Position numbers and translations under genes: made by a program. A stretch of 64,000 nucleotides of DNA from Synchiropus splendidus (lineage: Eukaryota; Chordata; Actinopteri; Syngnathiformes; Callionymidae): NCBI RefSeq assembly GCF_027744825.2, contig NC_071340.1, positions 1,557,501 through 1,621,500 of the forward strand. The letters run 5' to 3'. Below are positions 35,030 to 47,566 of this stretch, piece after piece (within the stretch, counting starts at the first letter, position 1; each line of letters opens with the position of its first letter). Under the pieces are notes generated by a model, which worked only from the letters and a program-made list of their open reading frames with translations, was not told the origin of the DNA and did no database searches.

Positions 35030-38000
35030 TGAAAACACGATTTACGCATTCTGCCATAACTTTGCAGGGAAGCTTCAGAACATGAAATTTTCATATCCCA
35101 CTATAGAAGAAAGGGTCTTTCTAGTAGTCTCACATCAAATCTGAGCTGTCTGAAGTGTTTTTCCAAAGTTATCAACATTTTTATGTTTGGCGTTTCGGAA
35201 TCGACCTTTTCTCCGGCTGAAAACGCGTTTTCTGCATTGTGCCATAACTTTGCAGGGAAGCTTTAGAACATGAAATGTTCACCTCCCACTAGAGCAGAAA
35301 GGGTCTTTCTAGTAGTTGCACATCAAATCTAAGCTGTCTGTAGAGTTTTTCCTGAGTTATCAACATTTTTATGTTTGGCGTTCTGAAATCAACCTCATCT
35401 CAGGCTGAAAACGCGTTTCACGGATTGTGCCATAACTTTGCAGGGAAGCTTCAGAACCTGAAATTTTAACATCCCACTATAGCAGAAAGGGTCTTTCTAG
35501 TAGTTGCACATCAAATCTAAGCTGTCTGAAGTGTTTTTCTAAAGTTATCAACATTCTTATGTTTGGCGTTCCGGAATCAACCTTATCTCAGGCTGAAAAC
35601 GCGTTTCCTGCATTGTGGCATAACTTTGTAGGGAAGCTTCAGAACATGAAATTTTCACCTCCCACTGTAGCAGAAAGGGTCTTTCTAGTAGTTGCACATC
35701 AAATCTAAGCTGTCTGAAGTGTTTTTCGAAAGTTTTCAACATTTTTACGTTTGGTGTTCCTGAATCGACCTTATCTCAGCCCGAAAACGCGTTTTCTGCA
35801 TTGTGCCATAACTTTGCAGGGAAGCTTCAGAACATGAAAATTTCACCTCCCACTATAGCAGAAAGGGTCTTTCGAGTAGGTGCACATCAAATCAAAGCTG
35901 TTTGAAGTGTTTTTCCAAAGTTATCAACACTTTTATGTTTGGCATTCCGGAATCGACCTTATCTCAGGCTGAAAACACGATTTACGCATTCTGCCATAAC
36001 TTTGCAGGGAAGCTTCAGAACATGAAATTTTCATATCCCACTATAGAAGAAAGGGTCTTTCTAGTAGTCTCACATCAAATCTAAGCTGTCTGTAGAGTTT
36101 TTCCTGAGTTATCAACATTTTTATTTTTGGCGTTCGGAAATCAACCTCATCTCAGGCTGAAAACGCGTTTCACGCATTGTGCCATAACTTTGCAGGGAAG
36201 CTTCAGAACATGAAATTTCAACATCCCACTATAGCAGAAAGGGTCTTTCGAGTAGTTGCACATCAAATCTAAGCTGTCTGAAGTGTTTTTCTAAAGTTAT
36301 CAACATTCTTATGTTTGGCGTTCTGGAATCAACCTTATCTCAGGCTGAAAACGCGTTTTACGCATTGTGCCATAACTTTGCAGGAAAGCTTCACAACATC
36401 AAATTTTCAACTCCCAATATAGCAGAAAGGGTCTTTCTAGTAGTTGCACATCAAATCTAAGCTGTCTGAAGTGTTTTTCCAAAGTTATCAATATTTTTAT
36501 GTTTGGCGTTCCAGAATCGACCTTATCTCAGGCTGAAAACGCGTTTCCTGCATTGTGGCATAACTTTGTAGGGAAGCTTCAGAACATGAAATTATCACCT
36601 CCCACTGTAGCAGAAAGGGTCTTTCTAGTAGTTGCACATCAAATCTAAGCTGTCTGAAGTGTTTTTCGAAAGTTTTCAACATTTTTATGTTTGGTGTTCC
36701 TGAATCGACCTTATCTCAGCCCGAAAACGCGTTTTCTGCATTGTGCCATAACTTTGCAGGGAAGCTTCAGAACATGAAAATTTCACCTCCCACTATAGCA
36801 GAAAGGGTCTTTCGAGTAGGTGCACATCAAATCAAAGCTGTTTGAAGTGTTTTTCCAAAGTTATCAACACTTTTATGTTTGGCGTTCCGGAATCGACCTT
36901 ATCTCAGGCTGAAAACACGATTTACGCATTCTGCCATAACTTTGCAGGGAAGCTTCAGAACATGAAATTTTCATATCCCACTATAGAAGAAAGGGTCTTT
37001 CTAGTAGTCTCACATCAAATCTAAGCTGTCTGTAGAGTTTTTCCTGAGTTATCAACATTTTTATGTTTGGCGTTCTGAAATCAACCTCATCTCAGGCTGA
37101 AAACGCGTTTCACGCATTGTGCCATAACTTTGCAGGGAAGCTTCAGAACATGAAATTTTAACATCCCACTATAGCAGAAAGGGTCTTTCGAGTAGTTGCA
37201 CATCAAATCTAAGCTGTCTGAAGTGTTTTTCTAAAGTTATCAACATTCTTATGTTTGGCGTTCCGGAATCAACCTTATCTCAGGCTGAAAACGCGTTTTA
37301 CGCATTGTGCCATAACTTTGCAGGAAAGCTTCACAACATCAAATTTTCAACTCCCAATATAGCAGAAAGGGTCTTTCTAGTAGTTGCACATCAAATCTAA
37401 GCTGTCTGAAGTGTTTTTCCAAAGTTATCAATATTTTTATGTTTGGCGTTCCAGAATCGACCTTATCTCAGGCTGAAAACGCGTTTCCTGCATTGTGGCA
37501 TAACTTTGTAGGGAAGCTTCAGAACATGAAATTTTCACCTCCCACTGTAGCAGAAAGGGTCTTTCTAGTAGTTGCACATCAAATCTAAGCTGTCTGAAGT
37601 GTTTTTCGAAAGTTTTCAACATTTTTATATTTGGTGTTCCTGAATCGACCTTATCTCAGGCCGAAAACGCGTTTTCTGCATTGTGCCATAACTTTGCAGG
37701 GAAGCTTCAGAACATGAAATTTTCATATCCCACTATAGCAGAAAGGGTCTTTCTAGTAGTCTCACATCAAATCTAAGCTGTCTGAAGTGTTTTTCCAAAG
37801 TTATCAACATTTTTATGTTTGGCGTTTCGGAATCGACCTTATGTCCGACTGAAAACGCGTTTTCTGCATTGTGCCATAACTTTGCAGGGAAGCTTTAGAA
37901 CATGAAATTTTCACCTCCCACTAGAGCAGAAAGGGTCTTTCTAGTAGTTGCACATCAAATCTCAGCTGTCTGTGGAGTTTTTCCTGAGTTATCAACATTT

Positions 38001-39500
38001 TTATGTTTGGCGTTCTGAAATCAATCTCATCTCAGGCTGAAAACGCGTTTCACGCATTGTGCCATAACTTTGCAGGGAAGCTTCAGAACATGAAATTTTA
38101 ACATCCCACTATAGCAGAAAGGGTCTTTCTAGTAGTTGCACATCAAATCTAAGCTGTCTGAAGTGTATTTCCAAAGTTATCAACATTTTTATGTTTGGCG
38201 TTCTGGTACCCACCTTATCTCAGGCTGAAAACGCGTTTTCTGCATTGTGCCATAACTTTGCAGGGAAGCTTCAGAACATGAAATTTTCATATCCCACTAT
38301 AGAAGAAAGGGTCTTTCTAGTAGTCTCACATCAAATCTAAGCTGTCTGTAGAGTTTTTCCTGAGTTATCAACATTTTTATGTTTGGCGTTCTGAAATCAA
38401 CCTCATCTCAGGCTGAAAACGCGTTTCACGCATTGTGCCATAACTTTGCAGGGAAGCTTCAGAACATGAAATTTTAACATCCCACTATAGCAGAAAGGGT
38501 CTTTCTAGTAGTTGCACATCAAATCTAAGCTGTCTGAAGTGTTTTTCCAAAGTTATCAATATTTTTATGTTTGGCGTTCCAGAATCGACCTTATCTCAGG
38601 CTGAAAACGCGTTTCCTGCATTGTGGCATAACTTTGTAGGGAAGCTTCAGAACATGAAATTTTCACCTCCCACTGTAGCAGAAAGGGTCTTTCTAGTAGT
38701 TGCACATCAAATCTAAGCTGTCTGAAGTGTTTTTCGAAAGTTTTCAACATTTTTATATTTGGTGTTCCTGAATCGACCTTATCTCAGGCCGAAAACGCGT
38801 TTTCTGCATTGTTCCATAACTTTGCAGGGAAGCTTCAGAACATGAAATTTTCATATCCCACTATAGCAGAAAGGGTCTTTCTAGTAGTCTCACATCAAAT
38901 CTAAGCTGTCTGAAGTGTTTTTCCAAAGTTATCAACATTTTTATGTTTGGCGTTTCGGAATCGACCTTATGTCCGGCTGAAAACGCGTTTTCTGCATTGT
39001 GCCATAACTTTGCAGGGAAGCTTTAGAACATGAAATTTTCACCTCCCACTAGAGCAGAAAGGGTCTTTCTAGTAGTTGCACATCAAATCTAAGCTGTCTG
39101 TAGAGTTTTTCCTGAGTTATCAACATTTTTTTGTTTGGCGTTCTGAAATCAATCTCATCTCAGGCTGAAAACGCGTTTCACGCATTGTGCCATAACTTTG
39201 CAGGGAAGCTTCAGAACATGAAATTTTAACATCCCACTATAGCAGAAAGGGTCTTTCTAGTAGTTGCACATCAGATCTAAGCTGTCGAAAGTGTTTTTCC
39301 AAAGTTATCAACATTTTTAAGTTTGGCGTTCTGGAACCCACATTATCTCAGGTTAAAAAAACGCGTTTTCTGCATTGTGCCATAACTTTGCAGGGAAGCT
39401 TTAGAACATGAAATTTTCACCTCCCGCTAGAGCTGAAAGGGTATTTCTAGGAGTTGCACATCAAATCTTAGCTGTCTGAAGTGTTTTTCCAAAGTTCTCA
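35030..39500 (+). repeat. Satellite array with a 940-bp 5-monomer higher-order repeat
   Basis: The stretch 35565-36755 aligns with 36505-37695 at an offset of 940 bp (5 x 188). Markers are TATAGAAGAAAGG with GTAGTCTCACATC, CTGTAGAGTTTTTCCTGAG, CACAACATCAAATTTTC, and GCGTTTCCTGCATTGTGGC with ACTTTGTAGGG. Upstream, 35338-36089 is a 4-monomer (752-bp) version lacking one monomer. Downstream, 37400-38150 recurs at 38528-39278 at 1,128 bp (6 monomers). HOR length therefore varies 4-5-6 across neighbouring copies. Confidence 0.85.
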
Positions 39501-42500
39501 ACATTTTTATGTTTGGAGTTCTGAAATCAACCTCATCTCAGGCTGAAAACGCGTTTTACGCATTGTGCGATAACTTTGCTGGGAAGCTTCAAAAAATGAA
39601 ATTTTAACCTCCCACTATAGCAGAAAGGGTCTTTCTAGTAGTTGCATATCAAATCTAAGCTGTCTGAAGTGTTTTTCCAAAGTTATCAATATTTTTATGT
39701 TTGGCGTTCCGGAATCGACCTTATCTCCGGCTGAAAACGCGTTTCCTGCATTGTGGCATAACTTTGCAGGGATGCTTCAGAACATGAAATTTTCACCTCC
39801 CACTGTAGCAGAAAGGGTCTTTCTAGTAGTTGCACATCAAATCTAAGCTGTCTGAAGTGTTTTTCCAAAGTTATTGACATTTTAATGTTTGGCGTTCTGG
39901 AACCCACCTTATCTCAGGCTGAAAACGCGTTTTCTGCATTGTGCCATAACTTTGCAGGGCGACTTCAGAACATGAAATTTTCTCCTCCCACTATATCAGA
40001 AAGGGTCTTTCTAGTAGTTGCACATCACATCTAAGTTGTCTGAAGTGTTTTTCCAAAGTTATCAACATTCTTATGTTTGGCGTTCCGGAATCGACCTTAT
40101 CTCAGGATGAAAAATCGTTTTCTAGATTGTCCCATAACTTTGCAGGGAAGCATCAGAACATGAAATTCTGACCTCCCAATATGGCAGAAAGGGTCTTTCT
40201 AGTAGTTGCACATCAAATCTAAGCTGTCTGATGTGTTTTTCCAAAGTTATGAACATTTTTATGTTTGGCTTTCTGGAACCCACCTAATCTCAAGCTGAAA
40301 ACGCCTTTTCTGCATTGTAGCAAAACTTTTCAGGGAAGCTTCAGAATATGAAATTTTCACGTCCCACTATAGCAGAAAGGGTATTTCTCGTAGTTGCACA
40401 TAAAATCTAAGTTGTCTGAAGTGGTTTTCCAAAGTTATCAACATTCTTATGTTTGGCGTTCCGGAATCAACCTTATCTCAGACTGAAAACGTGTTTTCTG
40501 CATTGTGCCATAACTTTGCAGGGAAACTTCAGAACATGAAATTTTCACCTCCAACTATAGCAGAAAGGGTCTTTCTAGTAGTTGCACATCAAATCTAAGC
40601 TGTTTGTAGTGTTTTTCCAAAGTTAACACCATTCTTATGTTTGGCGTTCCGGAATCAACCATATCTTAGGCTGACAACATGTTTTCTGCATTGTGCCATA
40701 ACTTTGCAGGCAAGCTTCAGAACATGAAATTTCCACATCCCACTATTGCAGAAAGGGTCTTTCTAGTAGTTGCACATCAAATCTAAGCTGTTTGAAGTGT
40801 TTTTCCAAAGTTATCAACATTTTTATGTTTGGCGTTCCGGAATCGACCTTATTTCAGGCTGAAAACGCGTTTTACGCATTATGCCATAACTTTGCAGGAA
40901 AGCTTCAGAACATGAAATTTTCACCTCCCACTATACCAGAAAGGGTCTTTCTAGTACTTGCACATCAAATCTAAGCTGTCTGAAGTGTTTTTCCGAAGTT
41001 ATTAACATTTTTATGTTTGGCGTTCCGGAATTGACCTTATGTGAGGCTGAACACGAGTTTTCTGCATTGTGCCATAACTTTGCAGGGAAGCTTCAGAACA
41101 TGAAAATTTCACCTCCCACTATAGCAGAAAGGGTCTTTCTAGGAGTTGCACATCCAATCTAAGCTGTCGGTAGTGTTTTTCCAAAGTTATCAACATTTTT
41201 ATGTTTGGCGTTCTGGAACCCACCTTATCTCAGGCTGAAAACGCGCTTTCTGCATTGTGCCATAACTTTGCAGGGAGACTTCAGAACATCAAATTTTCTC
41301 CTCCCACGATCGCAGAAAGGGTATTTCTGGTAGTTGCACATCAAATCTAAGTTGTCTGAAGTGTTTTTTCCAAAGTCATCAACATTTTTATGTTTGGCGT
41401 TCCGGAATCGTCCTTATCTCAGGCTGAAAACGCGTTTTACGCATTGTGCCATTACTTTTCAGGGAAGCTTCAGAACATGAAATTTTAACCTCCCACTATA
41501 GCAGAAAGGGTCTTTCTAGTAGTTGCACATCAGATCTAAGCTGTCGAAAGTGTTTTTCCAAAGTTATCAACATTTTTAAGTTTGGCGTTCTGGAACCCAC
41601 ATTATCTCAGGTTAAAAAAACGCGTTTTCTGCATTGTGCCATAAATTTGCAGGGAAGCTTCAGAACATGAAATTTTCACCTCCCACTATAGCAGAAAGGG
41701 TCTTTCTAGTAGTTGCACATCAAATCTAAGCTGTCTGAATTATTTTTCCAAAGTTATCAACATTTTTATGTTTGGCGTTCTGGAACCCACCTTATCTCAG
41801 GCTGAAAACGCGTTTTCTGCATTGTGCCATAACTTTGCAGGGAGACTTCAGAACATGAAATTTTCTCCTCCCACTATAGCAGAAAGGGTATTTCTAGTAG
41901 TTGCACATCAAATCTAAGTTGTCTGAAGTGTTTTTCCAAAGTTATCAACATTCTTATGTTTGGCGTTCTGGAACCCACATTATCTCAGGTTAAAAAAACG
42001 CGTTTTCTGCATTGTGCCATAAATTTGCAGGGAAGCTTCAGAACATGACATTTTCACCTCCCACTATAGCAGAAAGGGTCTTTCTAGTAGTTGCACATCA
42101 AATCTAAGCTGTCTGAATTATTTTTCCAAAGTTATCAACATTTTTATGTTTGGCGTTCTGGAACCCACCTTATCTCAGGCTGAAAACGCGTTTTCTGCAT
42201 TGTGCCATAACTTTGCAGGGAGACTTCAGAACATGAAATTTTCTCCTCCCACTATAGCAGAAAGGGTATTTCTAGTAGTTGCACATCAAATCTAAGTTGT
42301 CTGAAGTGTTTTTCCAAAGTTATCAACATTCTTATGTTTGGCGTTCCGGAACCCACCTTATCTCAGCCTGAAAACGCGTTTTACATATTTTGCCATAACT
42401 TTGCAGGGAAGCTTCAGAACATGAAATTTTAACATCCCACTATAGCAGAAAGGGTCTTTCTAGTAGTTGCACATCAAATCTAAGCTGTCTGAAGTGTTTT

Positions 42501-43420
42501 TCTAAAGTTATCAACATTCTTATGTTTGGCGTTCCAGAATCAACCTTATCTCAGGCTGAAAACGCGTTTTACGCATTGTGCCATAACTTTGCAGGAAAGC
42601 TTCAGAACATGAAATTTTCAACTCCCACTATAGCAGAAAGGGTCTTTCTAGTAGTTGCACATCAAATCTGAGCTGTCTGAAGTGTTTTTCCAAAGTTATC
42701 AATATTTTTATGTTTGGCGTTCCGGAATCGACCTTATCTCAGGCTGAAAACGCGTTTCCTGCATTGTGGCATCACTTTGTAGGGAAGCTTCAGAACATGA
42801 AATTTTCACCTCCCACTGTAGCAGAAAGGGTCTTTCTAGTAGTTGCACATCAAATCTAAGCTGTCTGAAGTGTTTTTCCAAAGTTATCAACATTTTTATG
42901 TTTGGCGTTCTGGAAACCACCTTATCTCAGGCTGAAAACGCGTTTTACGCATTGTGCGATAACTTTGCAGGGAAGCTTCAGAAAATGAAATTTTAACCCC
43001 CCACTATAGCAGAAAGGGTCTTTCTAGTAGTTGCATATCAAATCTAAGCTGTCTGAAGTGTTTTTCCAAAGTTATCAATATTTTTATGTTTGGCGTTCCG
43101 GAATCGACCTTATCTCCGGCTGAAAACGCGTTTCCTGCATTGTGGCATAACTTTGCAGGGATGCTTCAGAACATGAAATTTTCACCTCCCACTGTAGCAG
43201 AAAGGGTCTTTCTAGTAGTTGCACATCAAATCTAAGCTGTCTGAAGTGTTTTTCCAAAGTTATTGACATTTTAATGTTTGGCGTTCTGGAACCCACCTTA
43301 TCTCAGGCTGAAAACGCGTTTTCTGCATTGTGCCATAACTTTGCAGGGCGACTTCAGAACATGAAATTTTCACGTCCCACTATAGCAGAAAGGGTATTTC
43401 TCGTAGTTGCACATAAAATC
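39500..43420 (+). repeat. Satellite array, divergent partial copies of the 2,073-bp unit
   Basis: The stretch 40342-40626 matches 43355-43639 at an offset of 3,013 bp, and 40814-42668 matches 43639-45493 at 2,825 bp. The 188-bp difference is one extra monomer (40627-40814, with GTTAACACCATTC). In addition 39500-39949 matches 42889-43338 at about 3,389 bp. These are partial or rearranged relatives of the two full 11-mer copies that follow. Confidence 0.78.
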
Positions 43421-45493
43421 TAAGTTGTCTGAAGTGGTTTTCCAAAGTTATCAACCTTCTTATGTTTGGCGTTCCGGAATCAACCTTATCTCAGACTGAA
43501 AACGTGTTTTCTGCATTGTGCCATAACTTTGCAGGGAAACTTCAGAACATGAAATTTTCACCTCCAACTATAGCAGAAAGGGTCTTTCTAGTAGTTGCAC
43601 ATCAAATCTAAGCTGTTTGTAGTGTTTTTCCAAAGTTATCAACATTTTTATGTTTGGCGTTCCGGAATCGACCTTATTTCAGGCTGAAAACGCGTTTTAC
43701 GCATTATGCCATAACTTTGCAGGAAAGCTTCAGAACATGAAATTTTCACCTCCCACTATACCAGAAAGGGTCTTTCTAGTACTTGCACATCAAATCTAAG
43801 CTGTCTGAAGTGTTTTTCCGAAGTTATTAACATTTTTATGTTTGGCGTTCCGGAATTGACCTTATGTGAGGCTGAACACGAGTTTTCTGCATTGTGCCAT
43901 AACTTTGCAGGGAAGCTTCAGAACATGAAAATTTCACCTCCCACTATAGCAGAAAGGGTCTTTCTAGGAGTTGCACATCAAATCTAAGCTGTCGGAAGTG
44001 TTTTTCCAAAGTTATCAACATTTTTATGTTTGGCGTTCTGGAACCCACCTTATCTCAGGCTGAAAACGCGTTTTCTGCATTGTGCCATAACTTTGCAGGG
44101 AGACTTCAGAACATCAAATTTTCTCCTCCCACGATCGCAGAAAGGGTATTTCTGGTAGTTGCACATCAAATCTAAGTTGTCTGAAGTGTTTTTTCCAAAG
44201 TCATCAACATTTTTATGTTTGGCGTTCCGGAATCGTCCTTATCTCAGGCTGAAAACGCGTTTTACGCATTGTGCCATTACTTTTCAGGGAAGCTTCAGAA
44301 CATGAAATTTTAACCTCCCACTATGGCAGAAAGGGTCTTTCTAGTAGTTGCACATCAGATCTAAGCTGTCGAAAGTGTTTTTCCAAAGTTATCAACATTT
44401 TTATGTTTGGCGTTCTGGAACCCACATTATCTCAGGTTAAAAAAACTCGTTTTCTGCATTGTGCCATAAATTTGCAGGGAAGCTTCAGAACATGAAATTT
44501 TCACCTCCCACTATAGCAGAAAGGGTCTTTCTAGTAGTTGCACATCAAATCTAAGCTGTCTGAATTATTTTTCCAAAGTTATCAACATTTTTATGTTTGG
44601 CGTTCTGGAACCCACCTTATCTCAGGCAGAAAACGCGTTTTCTGCATTGTGCCATAACTTTGCAGGGAGACTTCAGAACATGAAATTTTCTCCTCCCACT
44701 ATAGCAGAAAGGGTATTTCTAGTAGTTGCACATCAAATCTAAGTTGTCTGAAGTGTTTTTCCAAAGTTATCAACATTCTTATGTTTGGCGTTCTGGAACC
44801 CACATTATCTCAGGTTAAAAAAACGCGTTTTCTGCATTGTGCCATAAATTTGCAGGGAAGCTTCAGAACATGACATTTTCACCTCCCACTATAGCAGAAA
44901 GGGTCTTTCTAGTAGTTGCACATCAAATCTAAGCTGTCTGAATTATTTTTCCAAAGTTATCAACATTTTTATGTTTTGCGTTCTGGAACCCACCTTATCT
45001 CAGGCTGAAAACGCGTTTTCTGCATTGTGCCATAACTTTGCAGGGAGACTTCAGAACATGAAATTTTCTCCTCCCACTATAGCAGAAAGGGTATTTCTAG
45101 TAGTTGCACATCAAATCTAAGTTGTCTGAAGTGTTTTTCCAAAGTTATCAACATTCTTATGTTTGGCGTTCCGGAACCCACCTTATCTCAGCCTGAAAAC
45201 GCGTTTTACATATTTTGCCATAACTTTGCAGGGAAGCTTCAGAACATGAAATTTTAACATCCCACTATAGCAGAAAGGGTCTTTCTAGTAGTTGCACATC
45301 AAATCTAAGCTGTCTGAAGTGTTTTTCTAAAGTTATCAACATTCTTATGTTTGGCGTTCCAGAATCAACCTTATCTCAGGCTGAAAACGCGTTTTACGCA
45401 TTGTGCCATAACTTTGCAGGAAAGCTTCAGAACATGAAATTTTCAACTCCCACTATAGCAGAAAGGGTCTTTCTAGTAGTTGCACATCAAATC
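43421..45493 (+). repeat. 11-monomer higher-order repeat, zone 40-47 kb, full copy 1 (2,073 bp)
   Basis: The unit begins at TAAGTTGTCTGAAGTGG and recurs exactly 2,073 bp later. The length equals 11 x 188 + 5: two GGTTAAAAAAACGCG monomers contribute +2 each and one GTGTTTTTTCC contributes +1. Other private markers are CCACGATCGCAG, CTGAATTATTTTTCC and CAACCTTCTTATG. It also contains the monomer that appears displaced at 5935-6165. Confidence 0.85.
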
Positions 45494-47566
45494 TAAGTTG
45501 TCTGAAGTGGTTTTCCAAAGTTATCAACCTTCTTATGTTTGGCGTTCCGGAATCAACCTTATCTCAGACTGAAAACGTGTTTTCTGCATTGTGCCATAAC
45601 TTTGCAGGGAAACTTCAGAACATGAAATTTTCACCTCCAACTATAGCAGAAAGGGTCTTTCTAGTAGTTGCACATCAAATCTAAGCTGTTTGTAGTGTTT
45701 TTCCAAAGTTATCAACATTTTTATGTTTGGCGTTCCGGAATCGACCTTATTTCAGGCTGAAAACGCGTTTTACGCATTATGCCATAACTTTGCAGGAAAG
45801 CTTCAGAACATGAAATTTTCACCTCCCACTATACCAGAAAGGGTCTTTCTAGTACTTGCACATCAAATCTAAGCTGTCTGAAGTGTTTTTCCGAAGTTAT
45901 TAACATTTTTATGTTTGGCGTTCCGGAATTGACCTTATGTGAGGCTGAACACGAGTTTTCTGCATTGTGCCATAACTTTGCAGGGAAGCTTCAGAACATG
46001 AAAATTTCACCTCCCACTATAGCAGAAAGGGTCTTTCTAGGAGTTGCACATCAAATCTAAGCTGTCGGAAGTGTTTTTCCAAAGTTATCAACATTTTTAT
46101 GTTTGGCGTTCTGGAACCCACCTTATCTCAGGCTGAAAACGCGTTTTCTGCATTGTGCCATAACTTTGCAGGGAGACTTCAGAACATCAAATTTTCTCCT
46201 CCCACGATCGCAGAAAGGGTATTTCTGGTAGTTGCACATCAAATCTAAGTTGTCTGAAGTGTTTTTTCCAAAGTCATCAACATTTTTATGTTTGGCGTTC
46301 CGGAATCGTCCTTATCTCAGGCTGAAAACGCGTTTTACGCATTGTGCCATTACTTTTCAGGGAAGCTTCAGAACATGAAATTTTAACCTCCCACTATGGC
46401 AGAAAGGGTCTTTCTAGTAGTTGCACATCAGATCTAAGCTGTCGAAAGTGTTTTTCCAAAGTTATCAACATTTTTATGTTTGGCGTTCTGGAACCCACAT
46501 TATCTCAGGTTAAAAAAACGCGTTTTCTGCATTGTGCCATAAATTTGCAGGGAAGCTTCAGAACATGAAATTTTCACCTCCCACTATAGCAGAAAGGGTC
46601 TTTCTAGTAGTTGCACATCAAATCTAAGCTGTCTGAATTATTTTTCCAAAGTTATCAACATTTTTATGTTTGGCGTTCTGGAACCCACCTTATCTCAGGC
46701 AGAAAACGCGTTTTCTGCATTGTGCCATAACTTTGCAGGGAGACTTCAGAACATGAAATTTTCTCCTCCCACTATAGCAGAAAGGGTATTTCTAGTAGTT
46801 GCACATCAAATCTAAGTTGTCTGAAGTGTTTTTCCAAAGTTATCAACATTCTTATGTTTGGCGTTCTGGAACCCACATTATCTCAGGTTAAAAAAACGCG
46901 TTTTCTGCATTGTGCCATAAATTTGCAGGGAAGCTTCAGAACATGACATTTTCACCTCCCACTATAGCAGAAAGGGTCTTTCTAGTAGTTGCACATCAAA
47001 TCTAAGCTGTCTGAATTATTTTTCCAAAGTTATCAACATTTTTATGTTTTGCGTTCTGGAACCCACCTTATCTCAGGCTGAAAACGCGTTTTCTGCATTG
47101 TGCCATAACTTTGCAGGGAGACTTCAGAACATGAAATTTTCTCCTCCCACTATAGCAGAAAGGGTATTTCTAGTAGTTGCACATCAAATCTAAGTTGTCT
47201 GAAGTGTTTTTCCAAAGTTATCAACATTCTTATGTTTGGCGTTCCGGAACCCACCTTATCTCAGCCTGAAAACGCGTTTTACATATTTTGCCATAACTTT
47301 GCAGGGAAGCTTCAGAACATGAAATTTTAACATCCCACTATAGCAGAAAGGGTCTTTCTAGTAGTTGCACATCAAATCTAAGCTGTCTGAAGTGTTTTTC
47401 TAAAGTTATCAACATTCTTATGTTTGGCGTTCCAGAATCAACCTTATCTCAGGCTGAAAACGCGTTTTACGCATTGTGCCATAACTTTGCAGGAAAGCTT
47501 CAGAACATGAAATTTTCAACTCCCACTATAGCAGAAAGGGTCTTTCTAGTAGTTGCACATCAAATC
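45494..47566 (+). repeat. 11-monomer higher-order repeat, zone 40-47 kb, full copy 2 (2,073 bp)
   Basis: This copy is almost identical to copy 1 by eye. One visible difference is AAAAAACGCG near 46515 where copy 1 has AAAAAACTCG near 44442. After 47566 the sequence switches to TGAGCTGTCTGAAG and follows 42669-42932 at an offset of 4,898 bp, so the third repetition is not completed. Confidence 0.85.

Larger units (their letters stand above)
28200..35030 (+). repeat. Satellite array, local subfamily marked by TATGACAAACAGG
   Basis: The normal TATAGCAGAAAGG is replaced by TATGACAAACAGG, usually with CTAATAGTTGC and GGGAAGCATCAG, at 28231, 29172, 29736, 30487, 31615, 33034 and 34538. The spacings are 941, 564, 751, 1,128, 1,419 and 1,504 bp, near multiples of 188 except where a monomer is deleted. 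I see this variant nowhere else in the window. Other local markers are GAAAATGCG with GAAAGTTTCACC, GCTGAAGACGCG with GTTCCAGAAAATG, and the pair 31780-32150 / 34030-34410 (offset about 2,250 bp) with GTTGAAAAATTG and CAGACAGGGACTTTGTCG. Confidence 0.88.
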
